Shown: positions 35,101-46,476, counted from the stretch's first letter. The stretch is 64,000 bases of DNA from Chondrosia reniformis (GCA_947172415.1 OX359198.1:5425401-5489400), one strand, 5' to 3'. Numbers and translations: made by a program. The notes: generated by a model not told the origin, from the letters alone.

Positions 35101-38100
35101 CCCTTCTGATACTGACTGCAAGAGATACATCTCCACAGTCTCAGATAAGGTTTGAATTGGAATAGGTTTTAGCTATAGTCTCAGACAAGGTTTGAATTGG
35201 AATAGGTTTTAGCTATAGTCTCAGATAAGGTTTGAATTTAGAATTTAAATATATACATAGTGTATGTATGTAAGTTATGATCATAGATGCAAACTTTCTT
35301 AATTTCACAGGACCAGCTGAAGAAGGTCAAACAGTGTATGGATATCATCAAGGCAGCCAAGGACAGACAGGCTGACGAAGCTAACAAGAATGCCTCCATT
35401 CTCCTGCAACAACTTGACATGGAAAAGGTATGGAAAGTGCTATAATGTACGTACGTACGTATGTCATTATTAGCTGCCAAGTTATGTATGATTCTACATG
35501 AATAATCAAACACACCATTTTATGCTGCATCTACCTTAGAGTAAAGACCTATAGGGAACTAAACCTAGTGAGAGCTATGGGTGAGGATACAGGAGTGTTC
35601 TCCTTCTCCTTCTCTTATTCTTCACTGGGCCAGACAGTTTCTAGGAATTCCACCCTTCATAGCGAGCCTGTGAATTTTGTCTTTTTCTTGATCTTTTGTG
35701 AATCCTTAGCTCTCCATGCTAAATCTAGGAGTTGTATATACCATTTTGGCACCAAATATTTGAAAGAGGTGTTAACCATTTTATGTCTTAATTTGATAGC
35801 AAAATGAGGAACAGAAAAAACTAGCGGCAGCTAAGAAAAGGGAGAAGAAAAAGAAGAAGAAAGAATTGAAGAAAGCAAAGTATGAAAAGCTTACATTTGT
35901 CTGAAACCTATTGCTCTCACAATTTTATCACATAAACACTTTCCTAAAATAACAGGAGCAATGCCTTACCCATATATTCATGTCTACATATGTATGTATA
36001 TCTATATATATATATATAGATTTCTATAGTCCTATGGCATCTTATATGCAGACTTTGTCCTCCATTTTCTACCAAACGGAGATCTAAATAAAAATCCCTT
36101 GATAATGAGTTTTATACCCTAAACTTTATGATACTATGTCCATTCTGTTGCTAGGTCCTTTCCTGGAGCCATATGAATTATTTATATTATTTATTTATTT
36201 TTATATTAGAGTATATTGTAACTTGTACTGTGTATATACGTATACGTATATGAAACTTTCAATCAATTTCCTCTAATAGTTATTATTAGTAGCTGTTATC
36301 TGAATCTTGTTAGCAACAGTTTGAATGTTATATTCCTCCTTCAGAGCTTCTGAAGACCAACCCTCACAGAGAGATGATGGCAGCGAAGGCTCTCATGATG
36401 AGAAATTGATCACCTCTACAGTAACCTCCATTTCGCCCTCTTCCAGCAACTTGAATACCTTGGTCACTGCATCTGCTGCTCTATCAACCACAGCCACCTC
36501 AACAGCTACCACTAAGGACGTAAGTAAATTGTAACATTATAATAGAATGTCTTATAACTGCGTTGAGCTTAGCTTTTTGATGGTTCATTATTTGACGACA
36601 TTGTGAGTGTCTAAAGATACAGACGGGTAAATCATTTGTTGCATGTTTCAACCCCAAGGGTCTTCTTCAGTGACTGATGTTGGTTAGAGGGTGTCCACCT
36701 TTCTTTTCCTTCCGGAAATGATGTAATTGAAGATGTCATCAAAAATGACAGGAACTGATTCCTATAATAGTGAACACCTTCTGGCTAACATCAGTCACTG
36801 AAGAGGATCCTTGGGATTGAAAAGTTGGACAAAATAATTACTGAACTGCCTCTTTAGAGTTGAAAGAATGAACCATCAAAGAGATAAGTTGTAACAGATG
36901 TCATGTCTTTAAGGATAGAATGATTGTTTCAAGACTACACTCATTATAACCTTTCTCAGGCTGACAGACCAGTAACCACTGCTGCCGTTGCTAGGGCTAC
37001 CACTGTTACCACCTCTAAGAAGGCCCCTGCAGGAAAGGTTTCTATGGCAACCAAAAAGTCCGCCAGAGCTACTACAGTAGTAACAACCACAGTGTCTCTT
37101 ACAGCAGTTGCTACAGCAACTCCAGTAGTCATGACAACAAGTCCACGAAAAGGGAAGAAGGAAGAAGGATGGAAGGAAGTTCCTAAAAAGTATTTTAACA
37201 AGTCAGTCTTTGTACTGTTCGTCCTTGTACTGCTCAGTGATTAGTGTACTCTGAGTACATGTACACGTATTTAAATACTAATATACATACATATACACAT
37301 GTACATATATATATTAGTATGTTCATTGCTTATTGCTGTAGGCCTGGAAAGGGAGGTATTTTACAAGGCCAGCCTGTTGTCCTGCCCTCCCATGCCACGC
37401 CCACCCAGCCCCTATTAGCTGACCTTGCAAGATCAAACTTAAACAATGGAAGTGACACTCCAGTTGTGGGGAATGTGACTCTAACCCGGCAACAGCTGAT
37501 GTACCCAGCTGTGACGAAACAGCAGCAGACCAACCCGACTGTCACAAAATCAGTTCGGCCCAAAGGTATTCTCTCCACTCCCAGCAAACCAGCAAGCTCT
37601 AATCGTCAAGATAAGTCAACCACAGCAAAAACGGTCACCAAGAAGACACAAAATGTCATCAGTAATCAATCTGGACAAAGCCAAGGTATTGTATGCAACC
37701 AAAATGGCTTTATGCAGTATATGTGATATATGTGAGGTGACAGATTATGTACAGTATTTGTCTTATAGAAGCTGGGCCTTGTTTAGAGACTGGGGGGTCA
37801 GCTAAGCTATTTGTAAATAGAACCCAGGTCTCGAAAAGAGACCAGGGTCTCTCTAATCAACACACTGGATTTAAGTGTGAACCGATTGTAACATCTAACC
37901 AGTTACGTTACCAAAGCAGTAGTCCTACAATGTCTACTTGGAGTAAGAGGGTTGTGAAGTGCACTGCGAAGCAAACTAAGCAAGCGGTTGCTAGGGAGAT
38001 GGGCAAAGCAAACTAAACAAGTGGTTGCTAGGGAGATGGGCGTGGGCGCCAATAGAATCATTTTATAGAGGCTAGGTCAAAAATGACCAGAATGAATTAG

Positions 38101-41100
38101 AAGCCCGGGCCTCTCTTCGGACAAATACAGTATACATGTACCTTCCTCTGCTTTGTGTTTAGTTTATATCATATCTATTTGAATGAAGTGTTGATGTAAT
38201 ATGTTTTGTTTTAAATAGGTCCATCGTTGGGTGCAAAGAAAAAGGGAACAACTGTTGCACGACCCAGCAATGCTGTCATAGTGACCACTACTGTTACCAT
38301 GACAACTACCCAGACTGTGTCTACTGTACATGTCTCAGCCATTCAGGATGGCAAGCATCGTGCAGCTAGCAGTGGTCATGGGGTAATTCCTCCTATCAGC
38401 AAGGGGAGTAGCCCAAGTAATAAGACCACTGTTTCCACAGCACTACCAACATCTTCAGTAGGGTCTACATCTGTGACCATGGCAACCAAGGGCCCCATTG
38501 CTAGCACTAGTGTGAACTCATCCAGCCATCCAAACAGGAAATCTGTAGCTTCCGGATCAGGTACAGTCAAGTCTAAATCAGAACCTAGGGCAGCTGGGAT
38601 AAGCTACTCAGCTGTTGTGGGCGGGACCAAAGCCAAAGAGGAAGTTCCAAAAACTTCAGCCTTTAGTGTGGTGAGTCCTTGTACAATGAGAATAGTCTTG
38701 TCTGTTTGCATGACATTACATGGGTATTTCCCCTTGCTGAGTCAAGTATGCCACCATCAGTAGTATTTAAGTACTTCTTTTGACACAATTTTAACATATT
38801 CAGTATCAATCCCCCTATATGTACGTTGTATGTATGTGTATATATGGTCCAGTGGAGAAAAGAATAAGTCAACTTAGCCCTAAGTCATAAGTGTAAGAAG
38901 TTTCTGTTAGTCTATTCATGTGTCTTTTTAAGTTTCAAGTGTAACATGCACTGATATTAGCATGATGGGCTCTGTACAAACTTTTTTCTATAAAACCTAA
39001 TTTCCCTATACTGTAAAAAGCCCATTACAGTCATTAGGGTCTGTACAAAGGTGTGAGAGTACATGTGAATACCATCTTCCTATATGCTACAGAGCTATCT
39101 CATTTTGTACATCCATGTAGCCTTTATTGTCATCGATTGCGACAGACCACGGAGATGGCACTTATCAACCTTTTGGGCCAGTTAAAGGAGCTGTCACCAC
39201 ATCAGTGAAGACGATATCACCTGACCTGGCAGAGAATAGCAGAGAAGAGGAATGTGCAAAAGAACCAATCACCTCTACATGGGTAAAGCCGAAATCCAAA
39301 TCACAGGAAACTGCCGTAGATGCTCTGCTAATTGAAGGGCGTGTCACACAAAGTAACACCTCCCCCAAGAGTGCTTCTAGTATTTCTCCTAAGGCAGATA
39401 TTGAAAAACTTCAAAAAGAAATAAACCTTAATGCTCTTGGTCCCATAGGTAAGTTATGAAAGCTTTGGTCTTACAGCCTTTTCCTTCTTCACAATCCCTC
39501 CATCACCATCCATCCATCACAATTCCTCCAGCTAAATCTCTACATTGCTGTCCCTCCTGCCATCCCCCAATCCTGTCAGCCTTTAGAATCTCCAAATATG
39601 GCATCATCTGTGTCTCCCAACTGTTACACAGTTTATTGAATCTGTATACTCTCCCTTAGCACTTTCCTTCTGATGACCTCCTAACTGTTAATAATACACT
39701 TACGTAGGTCCTCCATCAAAGTCAGAGCGCTCTCCTCAGTCATCCTATTCACCCACACACCAAGAGCAAGCCCTGTCCAATGACAGCACTCCCTTGGCCA
39801 CTCCTGATGCGAGCCCTGTTTCCAAGGAGACAAAGCCTAGCTCTCAGCCACTGCTTCCAACACCATTCCCACCCTCAAGAATGGAGTCACCCTTTGTCAA
39901 GACTCCCAGTACGATGACGGCTGGGGTGAACAGTCCATTTGCAAGTGTCCGCACAACACGCCCTCCTTTGCTCTCAACTCCGCCTATCTACCCATCAACC
40001 ATTCAAGCTCCACCAGGTGAGGATTTGAGTTTGACAAGCTAGTTCTTCCAGTTCACCAGAATTCTTCCAGGAAGGCAGCAGACACACTTTCCTCCTTGTC
40101 TGATTTAGTAGCTTCCCAAGTTACCTGAATTCTCACCCCTAGGCCAACTGTCTCTAGCACTCCCATCCTTCTACAGTGACCTTTTTTTTATTTTCTCTCT
40201 TAACTTGTAGCACTACATCAAGGAATAGCTTACTTTCAAATGCCTATTCTATCTGATCCACCCCCACAAATGTTTGTCGGTGAAGTGTCTCCACCTGTCG
40301 GCGATGTAGCAGGACAACGACCACTTGAAGGAGCCAACTATTCTAACAGTAGTTTCAATCCCAATGCTGCACCTTTCATTCCAACATTCTTGCATGCGTT
40401 TCCTGGGCAACCTGTTGCCATAACACCACCTCAACCAAATGTTATAGGTATCTTACCTGACCAGCCACTCCTACCTGCCACACCCATTTATCAAGGGTAT
40501 CCTGAGCAAGCTAGAGAAACCGAATGGGGAAAGTCTACTCAGCAAAGTAAGTTGACTCTCTCTCTAATAGTAGTCATTTATTAACTATTTTTACTGGTTC
40601 TGCCTCCTCTTTGTATTAGGGGGTTTACTCCCAGTCCCTCAGCCTGTATATCAAGCAGTGGCACCAGCATCTATAGTGATCTCAGGCTCTGCTCCACAGC
40701 CCACTACATCAGCAGACTACAACAGTCAGCCATTTATGGTTGCTAGGCAACAGCAATCCACTGTCACCAGTGATTCAAGTGAAGTACCTCCTCTAGCTTC
40801 CAGTTTTACATCATCAGGTTGGCATGATCAGGCTCCTTGCATTGTTCAATGCTTGACTCTTTCTCTCTTTCTCTCTCTTTGTCCATCCATGTTAGATCAT
40901 ACGTTACCGAAAGCTATAGGCACTGAAAGAGCACATAAGAGAAGTAGTTCCCATGGAAACGCTGCTAGCTTTGGGCAGACATCACGTAAGCACCAACTCT
41001 CCCATCCCCATACAAACTTTAACTTGGTCCAAAAATCATGATTTGTCATTATTTTTAATGGATTAATAATTGTATTGTATATCCATGTTATGAGTACTAC

Positions 41101-42027
41101 GTAGTACCAAGTTTTAGCTTCATACAGTACCAAATGTACTTCTAATTGAGCATCCATTTTTACTATCCTCTCCTGATTCTCTCCTTTTTGCAGTGCCTTC
41201 TGCATTAATGGGTGAACAGAACTTGTGGACTTTCTCTTCAACACATGCTGACACAGTTGGTTCCTTACCTTGGACATCTACGCCACCCCTTGCAGACGCA
41301 CCTCTCACTGACACACCCATCTCAAAAGCTGGTGAGGTATACTTGCTTGATGACAAGCCGAGCGATCTGGTGATAACACAGTCAGACAACATTAAAACTG
41401 TATTAACTCGTCTTTCTCTATCACAACACCTGAATCTTTTTGAGGTATGTGTATATTATATGTATACTATTGGCTGCATTGTGTATAAATTTTAGGATGT
41501 CAATGAGGATATTCATGACTTTAATATTTGGCATTATTGCAGCTGCTGCTCTTTCTCTTTTACTTATTGTTATCACTATCATTATTCTACTGACAATGCC
41601 CATTTATATTACATATTATATAATTATCATTATATAATATATTACAGTAGGCCACAAGAATAAGCTTGAATACTCTATATAAGTCATTTTTAATTATATT
41701 ATATTAGGAGAATGAAATAGACTTGAATGCTCTACTTCTAATGACAGACAAGGATTACAGAGAACTTGGTCTGGAAGAGGTAAGAATGTTTGCATGATTA
41801 ATTGAATACAAAAAAACACATTTGCATTCTTAGATACTCAATGTTTTTATTTAATGTATTTAAATCTGTGATCCGTCCATTCCTTTTCACTATTTAAGGG
41901 ACCAAGAACTAAGCTACTCAGCATAATAAGCAAGCAGAGGCAGTCCGCACAGAGTGGGGAAACCCCTTCAATTAGTGAGGGGGAGTGGTTGGAAGACAAA
42001 TCATTAAGAGATATTGAGTCATCCTAG
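23154..42027 (+). CDS. ANKHD1: MASK (ANKHD1/ANKRD17) orthologue, ankyrin protein with C-terminal SAM
   Basis: Thirty-seven exons, 6942 nt, 2313 aa: 23154-23223, 24622-24811, 25079-25293, 26009-26110, 26802-26942, 27910-28097, 28605-28774, 28978-29045, 29110-29375, 29621-29744, 30040-30167, 30264-30539, 30658-31046, 31428-31614, 31823-32033, 32098-32265, 32518-32663, 33120-33262, 33646-33751, 33823-34002, 34607-34772, 34839-34939, 35054-35149, 35311-35427, 35800-35879, 36345-36519, 36960-37189, 37342-37685, 38219-38670, 39121-39448, 39708-40016, 40211-40546, 40620-40817, 40896-40985, 41194-41444, 41708-41779, 41899-42027. Family marks: DPEILRRLTSSVSTALDEAA, ankyrin blocks at about 95-590 and 925-1265 split by an acidic linker, a Lys-rich coil, EEGWKEV and IGTERA. 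A SAM domain fills about 2225-2285. The KH domain of other animals is not seen. MASK proteins are scaffolds in Hippo/Yorkie and receptor signalling. The start has an in-frame stop 48 nt upstream. Confidence 0.93.
23684..23805 (+). CDS. Possible alternative terminal exon of the MASK gene
   Basis: After a pyrimidine-rich acceptor (AG at 23682-23683), 40 codons read in the phase set by MASK exon 1 and end at TGA 23803. They encode a Ser/Thr-rich start and an amphipathic helix (EEETQKRIKLLLEGMFHIL). Joined to exon 1 this would give a short protein of about 63 aa without ankyrin repeats. There is no clear AATAAA behind it, so it may be spurious. Confidence 0.35.
24108..24540. repeat. Minisatellite, 20-bp unit
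   Basis: About 21 copies of GGGTTGTTGGTCGGGTCTCT; the first dozen or so are identical, later ones vary. It ends about 80 bp before MASK exon 2, in the first intron. The G-rich strand could form quadruplexes (inference). Confidence 0.95.
24858..25050. repeat. CT-rich low-complexity tract
   Basis: Pyrimidine tract of CTCTCTC/CTTTCACTC repeats in the MASK intron just before exon 3 (25079). Confidence 0.85.
26440..26535. repeat. TACGTA-type microsatellite
   Basis: Runs of TACG and TATG as seen throughout the window (also near 15625, 35446, 51783, 53650, 59375, 63130). The neighbourhood 26310-26410 is partly duplicated at 26575-26695. Confidence 0.8.
28250..28454. mobile_element. Foldback element
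   Basis: Inverted arms of about 70 bp; the pair TTTGAGATAGTTCATCTTTA and its imperfect inverse bound it, with GAGTCGGATG in both arms. It carries one copy of the recurring hairpin motif (28315-28345). MASK intron. Confidence 0.8.
29784..30003. mobile_element. MITE with inverted ends, family A
   Basis: Starts near ATAGCCAGAAATATTGGC and ends with the inverse GCCAATAATTCCGGCTCTA. A related element lies at 43571-43822; both contain CCAAATATTCTTCC near the right end. MASK intron. Confidence 0.75.
32350..32470. repeat. Short tandem repeat, 14-16-bp unit
   Basis: Seven or eight copies of a unit like CTTAGTAACAGTGT in a MASK intron. Confidence 0.9.
32862..33080 (+). repeat. Copy of the roughly 200-bp dispersed repeat
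   Basis: Among the most complete copies, with all blocks from the CTACATGCTATGCCTACTC start to TTGATCTTTGTGAACCCTTG. MASK intron. Another good copy lies at 35515-35722, also in a MASK intron, and a truncated one at 54257-54335. Confidence 0.85.
34773..34838 (+). other. 66-nt GC-AG intron without stop codons
   Basis: The MASK exon ends ...GCTAATG before GCAAGT, a GC-type donor; the acceptor is AATTTAG at 34838. The intron is 22 codons long and open, so retaining it would insert 22 residues into an ankyrin repeat. Confidence 0.75.
35141..35240 (+). repeat. 40-bp repeat covering a splice donor
   Basis: Two and a half copies with starts at 35141, 35181 and 35221. Each contains CTCAGATAAGGTTTGAATT, that is, the 3' end of the MASK exon and its weak donor (AAG/gtttga). 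Confidence 0.85.
36572..36885. mobile_element. Foldback element with hairpin-motif arms
   Basis: The outer pair TTGATGGTTCATTATTT / GAATGAACCATCAA and the inner pair around TTCTTCAGTGACTGATGTTG and its inverse define a foldback of about 300 bp. MASK intron. Confidence 0.75.
37769..37942 (+). CDS. Candidate 58-codon cassette exon of the MASK gene
   Basis: The acceptor TTGTCTTATAG and donor GGA/gtaaga flank an open 174-nt segment. Its phase (1-1) fits exactly between the exons ending at 37685 and starting at 38219. Inclusion would give a 2371-aa MASK protein. The encoded segment is polar and Ser/Thr/Gln-rich, like its neighbours. Confidence 0.55.
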
Positions 42028-43141
42028 CAGTAATGGTGTTATTATCATCTTGTCAGTTAACTTCTTACATTAGTTAACTCTTTCAATGGTGCATATTTGA
42101 ATAATCATTTGAAATAACTCAGCTAATTGAGATCAAACAAGTGCAAGTTATTGCACCAATTCTCCATCCCTTGTTAAATGGATGGTTGCATCTGCATTCT
42201 GTTTAATAATTTCAGTAATTGGATTGCCTACGCTGCCACTCTAAAATCTCCAATTCAAGTGGAATATCTTTACAGTCTTTCAGTGCAGTAGCTGTATATA
42301 TAATGAGTAATATAGCCTGCTAAGTATATTAATGACAAAAGTATTTGCAGAGGTGAATCCAGGGTGCTAATGGGAGGAGGTTCACCCCTTTAGTAACAGT
42401 GTAGTGAACATTTAAGCGCCTGAATATAGAGTGTCTGGATGAAGTGAACCAACCCACAATACCAAGATCCTGAATCCACCCTACCCAGACTCCGCCCCTA
42501 CTCCAAAAATGGCGGATATGGGTCTGGGTACGAGACTACCCCTGATTAGGCGTCATGTTCTACGTATATATATATATACAGTAACTACTCTGTCTTCAAA
42601 GACAGTGAACAGGTGTTTCTACCTATATAAAGGTAACAATGAGGAAATTCAGAATTGGGGCTCTTGTGAATATAGTATATAGAGCAGTAAAACATGTTGC
42701 CACAGTTCAAAATAAGTGTATATAATGATTGTAAACAGTTAAATGTATCCAAATATCATTTGGCGGCCATGTTTTTTGGCATCCCTATCCCTGCAGGGCA
42801 TATAGGAGAAGTTGTCAAAGTATGATTAATCATTAATTCCATACGAATTCCTTTAAATTTCCTATGTTGATTTTACTTTCACATGTGGCTTCATATAGAA
42901 ACAGAAGCATTACACAATTGCATGGTCAATGGCTAATAAGGAACAGGCAGACGATTGATGTAATTGTTAAACATTCCATTGGACCCAACACTGATATTCA
43001 ACAAAGCATGATTTTATCATAACATTGTGTATATTTGAGTGTCTGTTATATATGGTATTTAGAAGGAAGTTTGATAATAATAATATATAGTGTTATTGTT
43101 TCACTATAATAGTGCTTATAATAGGATCATGATCAGTACCA
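42028..43141. other. Intergenic, no feature recognised
   Basis: The 3' flank of the MASK gene and 5' flank of the Ig/FN3 receptor gene. No perfect AATAAA is obvious soon after the MASK stop. Short AT repeats only. Confidence 0.5.
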
Positions 43142-46100
43142 ATGGCTAAAGTTCAAAGAAATCTCAGCCTTTTTATCTGTATTTTCTTATCTATTTTTTA
43201 CCAACTGACTAAATCAGAAGCTTTTGATGGTAAGTTAGATTGGCTATATAAACATATCTGATTGATCAATTTAGTCTTTATATAGCTATATATAGATCAA
43301 CGTACTGTACGTATATCTTTCAGGTTATATAGTTAGTTTACATATATACTGGAGAGAACAGAATTACAAAGTTGATTCTCAGTGTGGATATACTGTAAAT
43401 ATTTATATTTTAACAACGTAGGTATATGCAAATTATGGTATCAAAAGTGAAAATCCTTGATATCATTACCAAGTTAAATATTACCTAGCCATATTTTTAG
43501 TAACATATTATAGACCAGCTGCAGTCTATGGTATAAATTAAAGATAAGGGAATATTTGGCATGTACGTTGACTGTATGGCCAGAAATTTTGGTGTATTGG
43601 TGGTTTTGAGAGCAATCTGCCAATATTTCAACTGTCAAGCTACCCCAAATATACGTAGGAGAACTATCTTATTAGTAAGTAAATTATTATTATTACTTAA
43701 AAAGGTTGTGTTCTTTTATAATTAGATATATTTTATAGAAGAATCTTGTTAATAAAAGTAAAATTCACCAAATGAGCAATGCACCAAATATTCTTCCAGT
43801 GCCAAAGTTTCCGGCTATATTATATAGAATATAGAGCATAATGTCTAGACATGTATTATGTATATAACTCTCTTGCAGTTGATAGGAACCTACCATTGCC
43901 ACGTTTGTTACCTAATGGGCTGATATATGCAGAAGGATCCAATGCTAAAGTGAATTGTTCAGTGGACGAACTTAAAGTGGATTCAATTACTGTAATTCAG
44001 TTTCGCTTCAGTATTAATGGAAGTGAATATACAACTGACCCTCACCTGGTAACACCTGAAAATTCCATTGAGCTTATTCCACGATCACCTCTAAGCACTC
44101 ACTTTGCATTCATCATTAAAAATATTTCTGAACTTTTTGATGGTGTTTCCATATCATGTCATTACCTCTATGGGAGACCTGAATATGTAGATCAGGATCT
44201 TGTGCTTCATAATAGTGGAAAAGTTTCAGACACAGTAAAACTTGTTAGTAAGTTATAAATTATTAATTAAATAAGTTTGTTTCTTTTATGTATGTATATA
44301 TATGTTAATTGGGTGTGCACGATTGATTATCAGGTTGTTCTGATAAAAGAATCACCATTAATTAGTGAATAAAAATTAATTTGTAGTTAGTAGGAGGGAA
44401 ATATTAATGAAACATTGCTGTGGCAATTGTAGTTCAGTGGCAGAGCAATGGTGAATATAACCAGCTGTCCTGGGTTTGATTCCCAGCAATTGCTTTTTTT
44501 GCATTTTCCCCTCTTTACTTCTTAAAGTTTGAAAGTAATTATAATAACATCTACGTACTTGTTGTTCTTGATTATCACTTCAATTATTCATGCATATGCT
44601 AAGAGTGGGAGGAAGTTACCCCAATGTAACAATTATAAATATATATATTTGTACATAACAATAATATAATACGTACACGCATATGACTTTATATATTATT
44701 ATTATTATTATTATTAATATTATTTGAGTGCTTCATGTGTTGTGCACACTAGGTCTATTTAGACCATGTAGCACTATACAAAGATACATAATAGTCAAAA
44801 CTGATGAATGTCTACAGTTTTGCCTTTCCCATCTTCACATATATATATACAGTATATATATATATAGGTACATCACCTGAAACTCCACGACAGTGTGAAC
44901 TAGATATAATTGATGAAACTTTGGTCATTACATGGTACAGCACTGGGAAATATGTTGAGAAATATCATTACAGAGTCATTTTGGAAGAAGAAGATGTAAC
45001 TGGGGAGGTTTATAGTGATAGGTCAAAGAAAGGTTACACAGTTGATGTGCCAATAGACGTTGAGATAGAGGGGACTTACAACATCACAGTATATATTTTC
45101 ACTGTCAACATTATTGGATCAAGTTCTCCCTGCATTTCACACATTTTATGGGTTGGTGAAGATGAAGGTATGTTGACACTGTTGCACGCATGTCTATATA
45201 TATATCATCCTTACGTATATAGCCTCTTAGCATGTCAACCATATATAATACATATAGGCCAGGAGGCCACACATTCTGAAACTATGGGCTTGTATATACA
45301 TATATATAGTATGCATGTTAATCAGACACAAACATACATAAATTATAATAAGTTCGACAGCTTTTGAATTAGGTGAATGCTCGATCATCTTATATATACA
45401 TTTTTATATACAGAATGGATTTGCGTGATTTTTATCAAAATATATATACCATTTTACTGTATATTACTCTTTTATTGTATAGAGTTTGCTCTGGAAGGTG
45501 ATATAAGAGAATCCATTCTTGATCAACAGACTTCAGTAATAGTTGGAGTTTCAGTTGGAGCATTTGCTCTTCTCCTCCTAATCCTCCTGGTGGTGCTTAT
45601 TGCAATAATATGCTGTTGCTATAAAAGGTAAGATTCCTTTGAGTCCTTGAAGTTTCAGGTGGTATATCTATATAATACAGTCTGTCTTTCTATATATTAT
45701 ACATACATATATGCATTATAACAATTTATTCGCTTTTCAAAAATTTGTTCCTAGAACACTTCAAGCTAGTCTTATTTCCAATTGTGCAATTATACATATT
45801 ATATATATACATATGCCCAATGATTTCCTGCAAATGTGTCATTATATATATATGAAGATAGCTATAGATTTTTTCTTCTTCTATTATAGGAGTAAGAAGG
45901 AGTCACAAAGAGAGAAGGTCAAATATAAGACACATACATTCATAACGCATGTACATGTGTATATTTATGTAGCATATTTATGATTATATAATGGACTTGT
46001 ATCTTTTCTACTGTTTAATGGAAGTTGACTTTGAAAAGTCCATTTTCATTTTAATATATATAGTCTCATATATGCTAATATGTACTTTATAAGGATTTTA

Positions 46101-46476
46101 TTATTATAATAGTTCTATTATCCATTATTTACAGAATGATACAGCCTCTTTGGATAACACCTATGCTACCCTAGGTGCCACCACTACTGATGTGTATACC
46201 CACCTCTACAATAATACAAATATTGCTCAGAGACAAGGCGAAAATATAGGAAAACCTGAAGCAGAGTTTATTGAATATTCTGTAGTCAAGGACTGCTTAG
46301 TACCTGAACAACCATACATAGAACCTATTAGCTTGACTAACCCTCCTCCTCCCCCACTACCTCCTTCTCGTGATGTGAAGAAGAGGCTTCAGGTACAGGA
46401 CACAGAAGGCTATGCTTCAGTTAAAAATGAATCTCCAGTGGTCATTAAAGTGAGACGAGAAGCTACAGCTAATTAG
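43142..46476 (+). CDS. Ig-like/FN3 single-pass receptor with ITAM in the tail
   Basis: Six exons, 423 aa, phases consistent: 43142-43229, 43879-44247, 44868-45167, 45483-45627, 45890-45917, 46135-46476 (stop TAG 46474). Exon 1 is a signal peptide (LSLFICIFLSIFY). Exon 2 (about 30-152) looks like an Ig-type domain with Cys in NCSVDEL and ISCHYLYG. Exon 3 (about 153-252) is FN3-like (LVITWYSTGKYVEKYHYRV). Exon 4 has the membrane helix (VGAFALLLLILLVVLIAII) and a basic stop-transfer run. Exon 6 is the tail: YATLGATTTDVYTHL (Tyr320 and Tyr331, YxxL-x7-YxxL), IEYSVV (ITIM-like), YIEP, YASV, and PPPPPLPPSR (SH3 ligand, PxxPxR). The tail predicts phosphotyrosine signalling through SH2 kinases. Ligand unknown. 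The donor of exon 5 (gtcaaa) is weak, though phase supports it. Confidence 0.85.
43571..43822. mobile_element. MITE with inverted ends, family A
   Basis: Left end TATGGCCAGAAATTTTGG, right end CCAAAGTTTCCGGCTATA (inverse). Related to 29784-30003. Lies in intron 1 of the Ig/FN3 receptor gene. Confidence 0.7.
44311..44600 (+). mobile_element. tRNA-derived SINE, copy 3 (best tRNA cloverleaf)
   Basis: Positions 44423-44493 fold as a tRNA: acceptor GCAATTG/CAATTGC, D-arm GTTC...GAGC, T-arm CTGGG-TTTGATT-CCCAG with box B GGTTTGATTCC. The anticodon stem has one mismatch and the loop lacks the invariant T33, so it is a retroposed relic, not a tRNA gene. The left and right flanks match the copies at 1033 and 7255. 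A reverse-oriented 3' fragment lies at 54357-54450. Confidence 0.8.

Noticed and set aside
44423-44493. Functional tRNA gene
   Set aside because: Cloverleaf present, but the anticodon loop lacks T33, one stem base is mismatched, and the same sequence with flanks recurs as a dispersed SINE.
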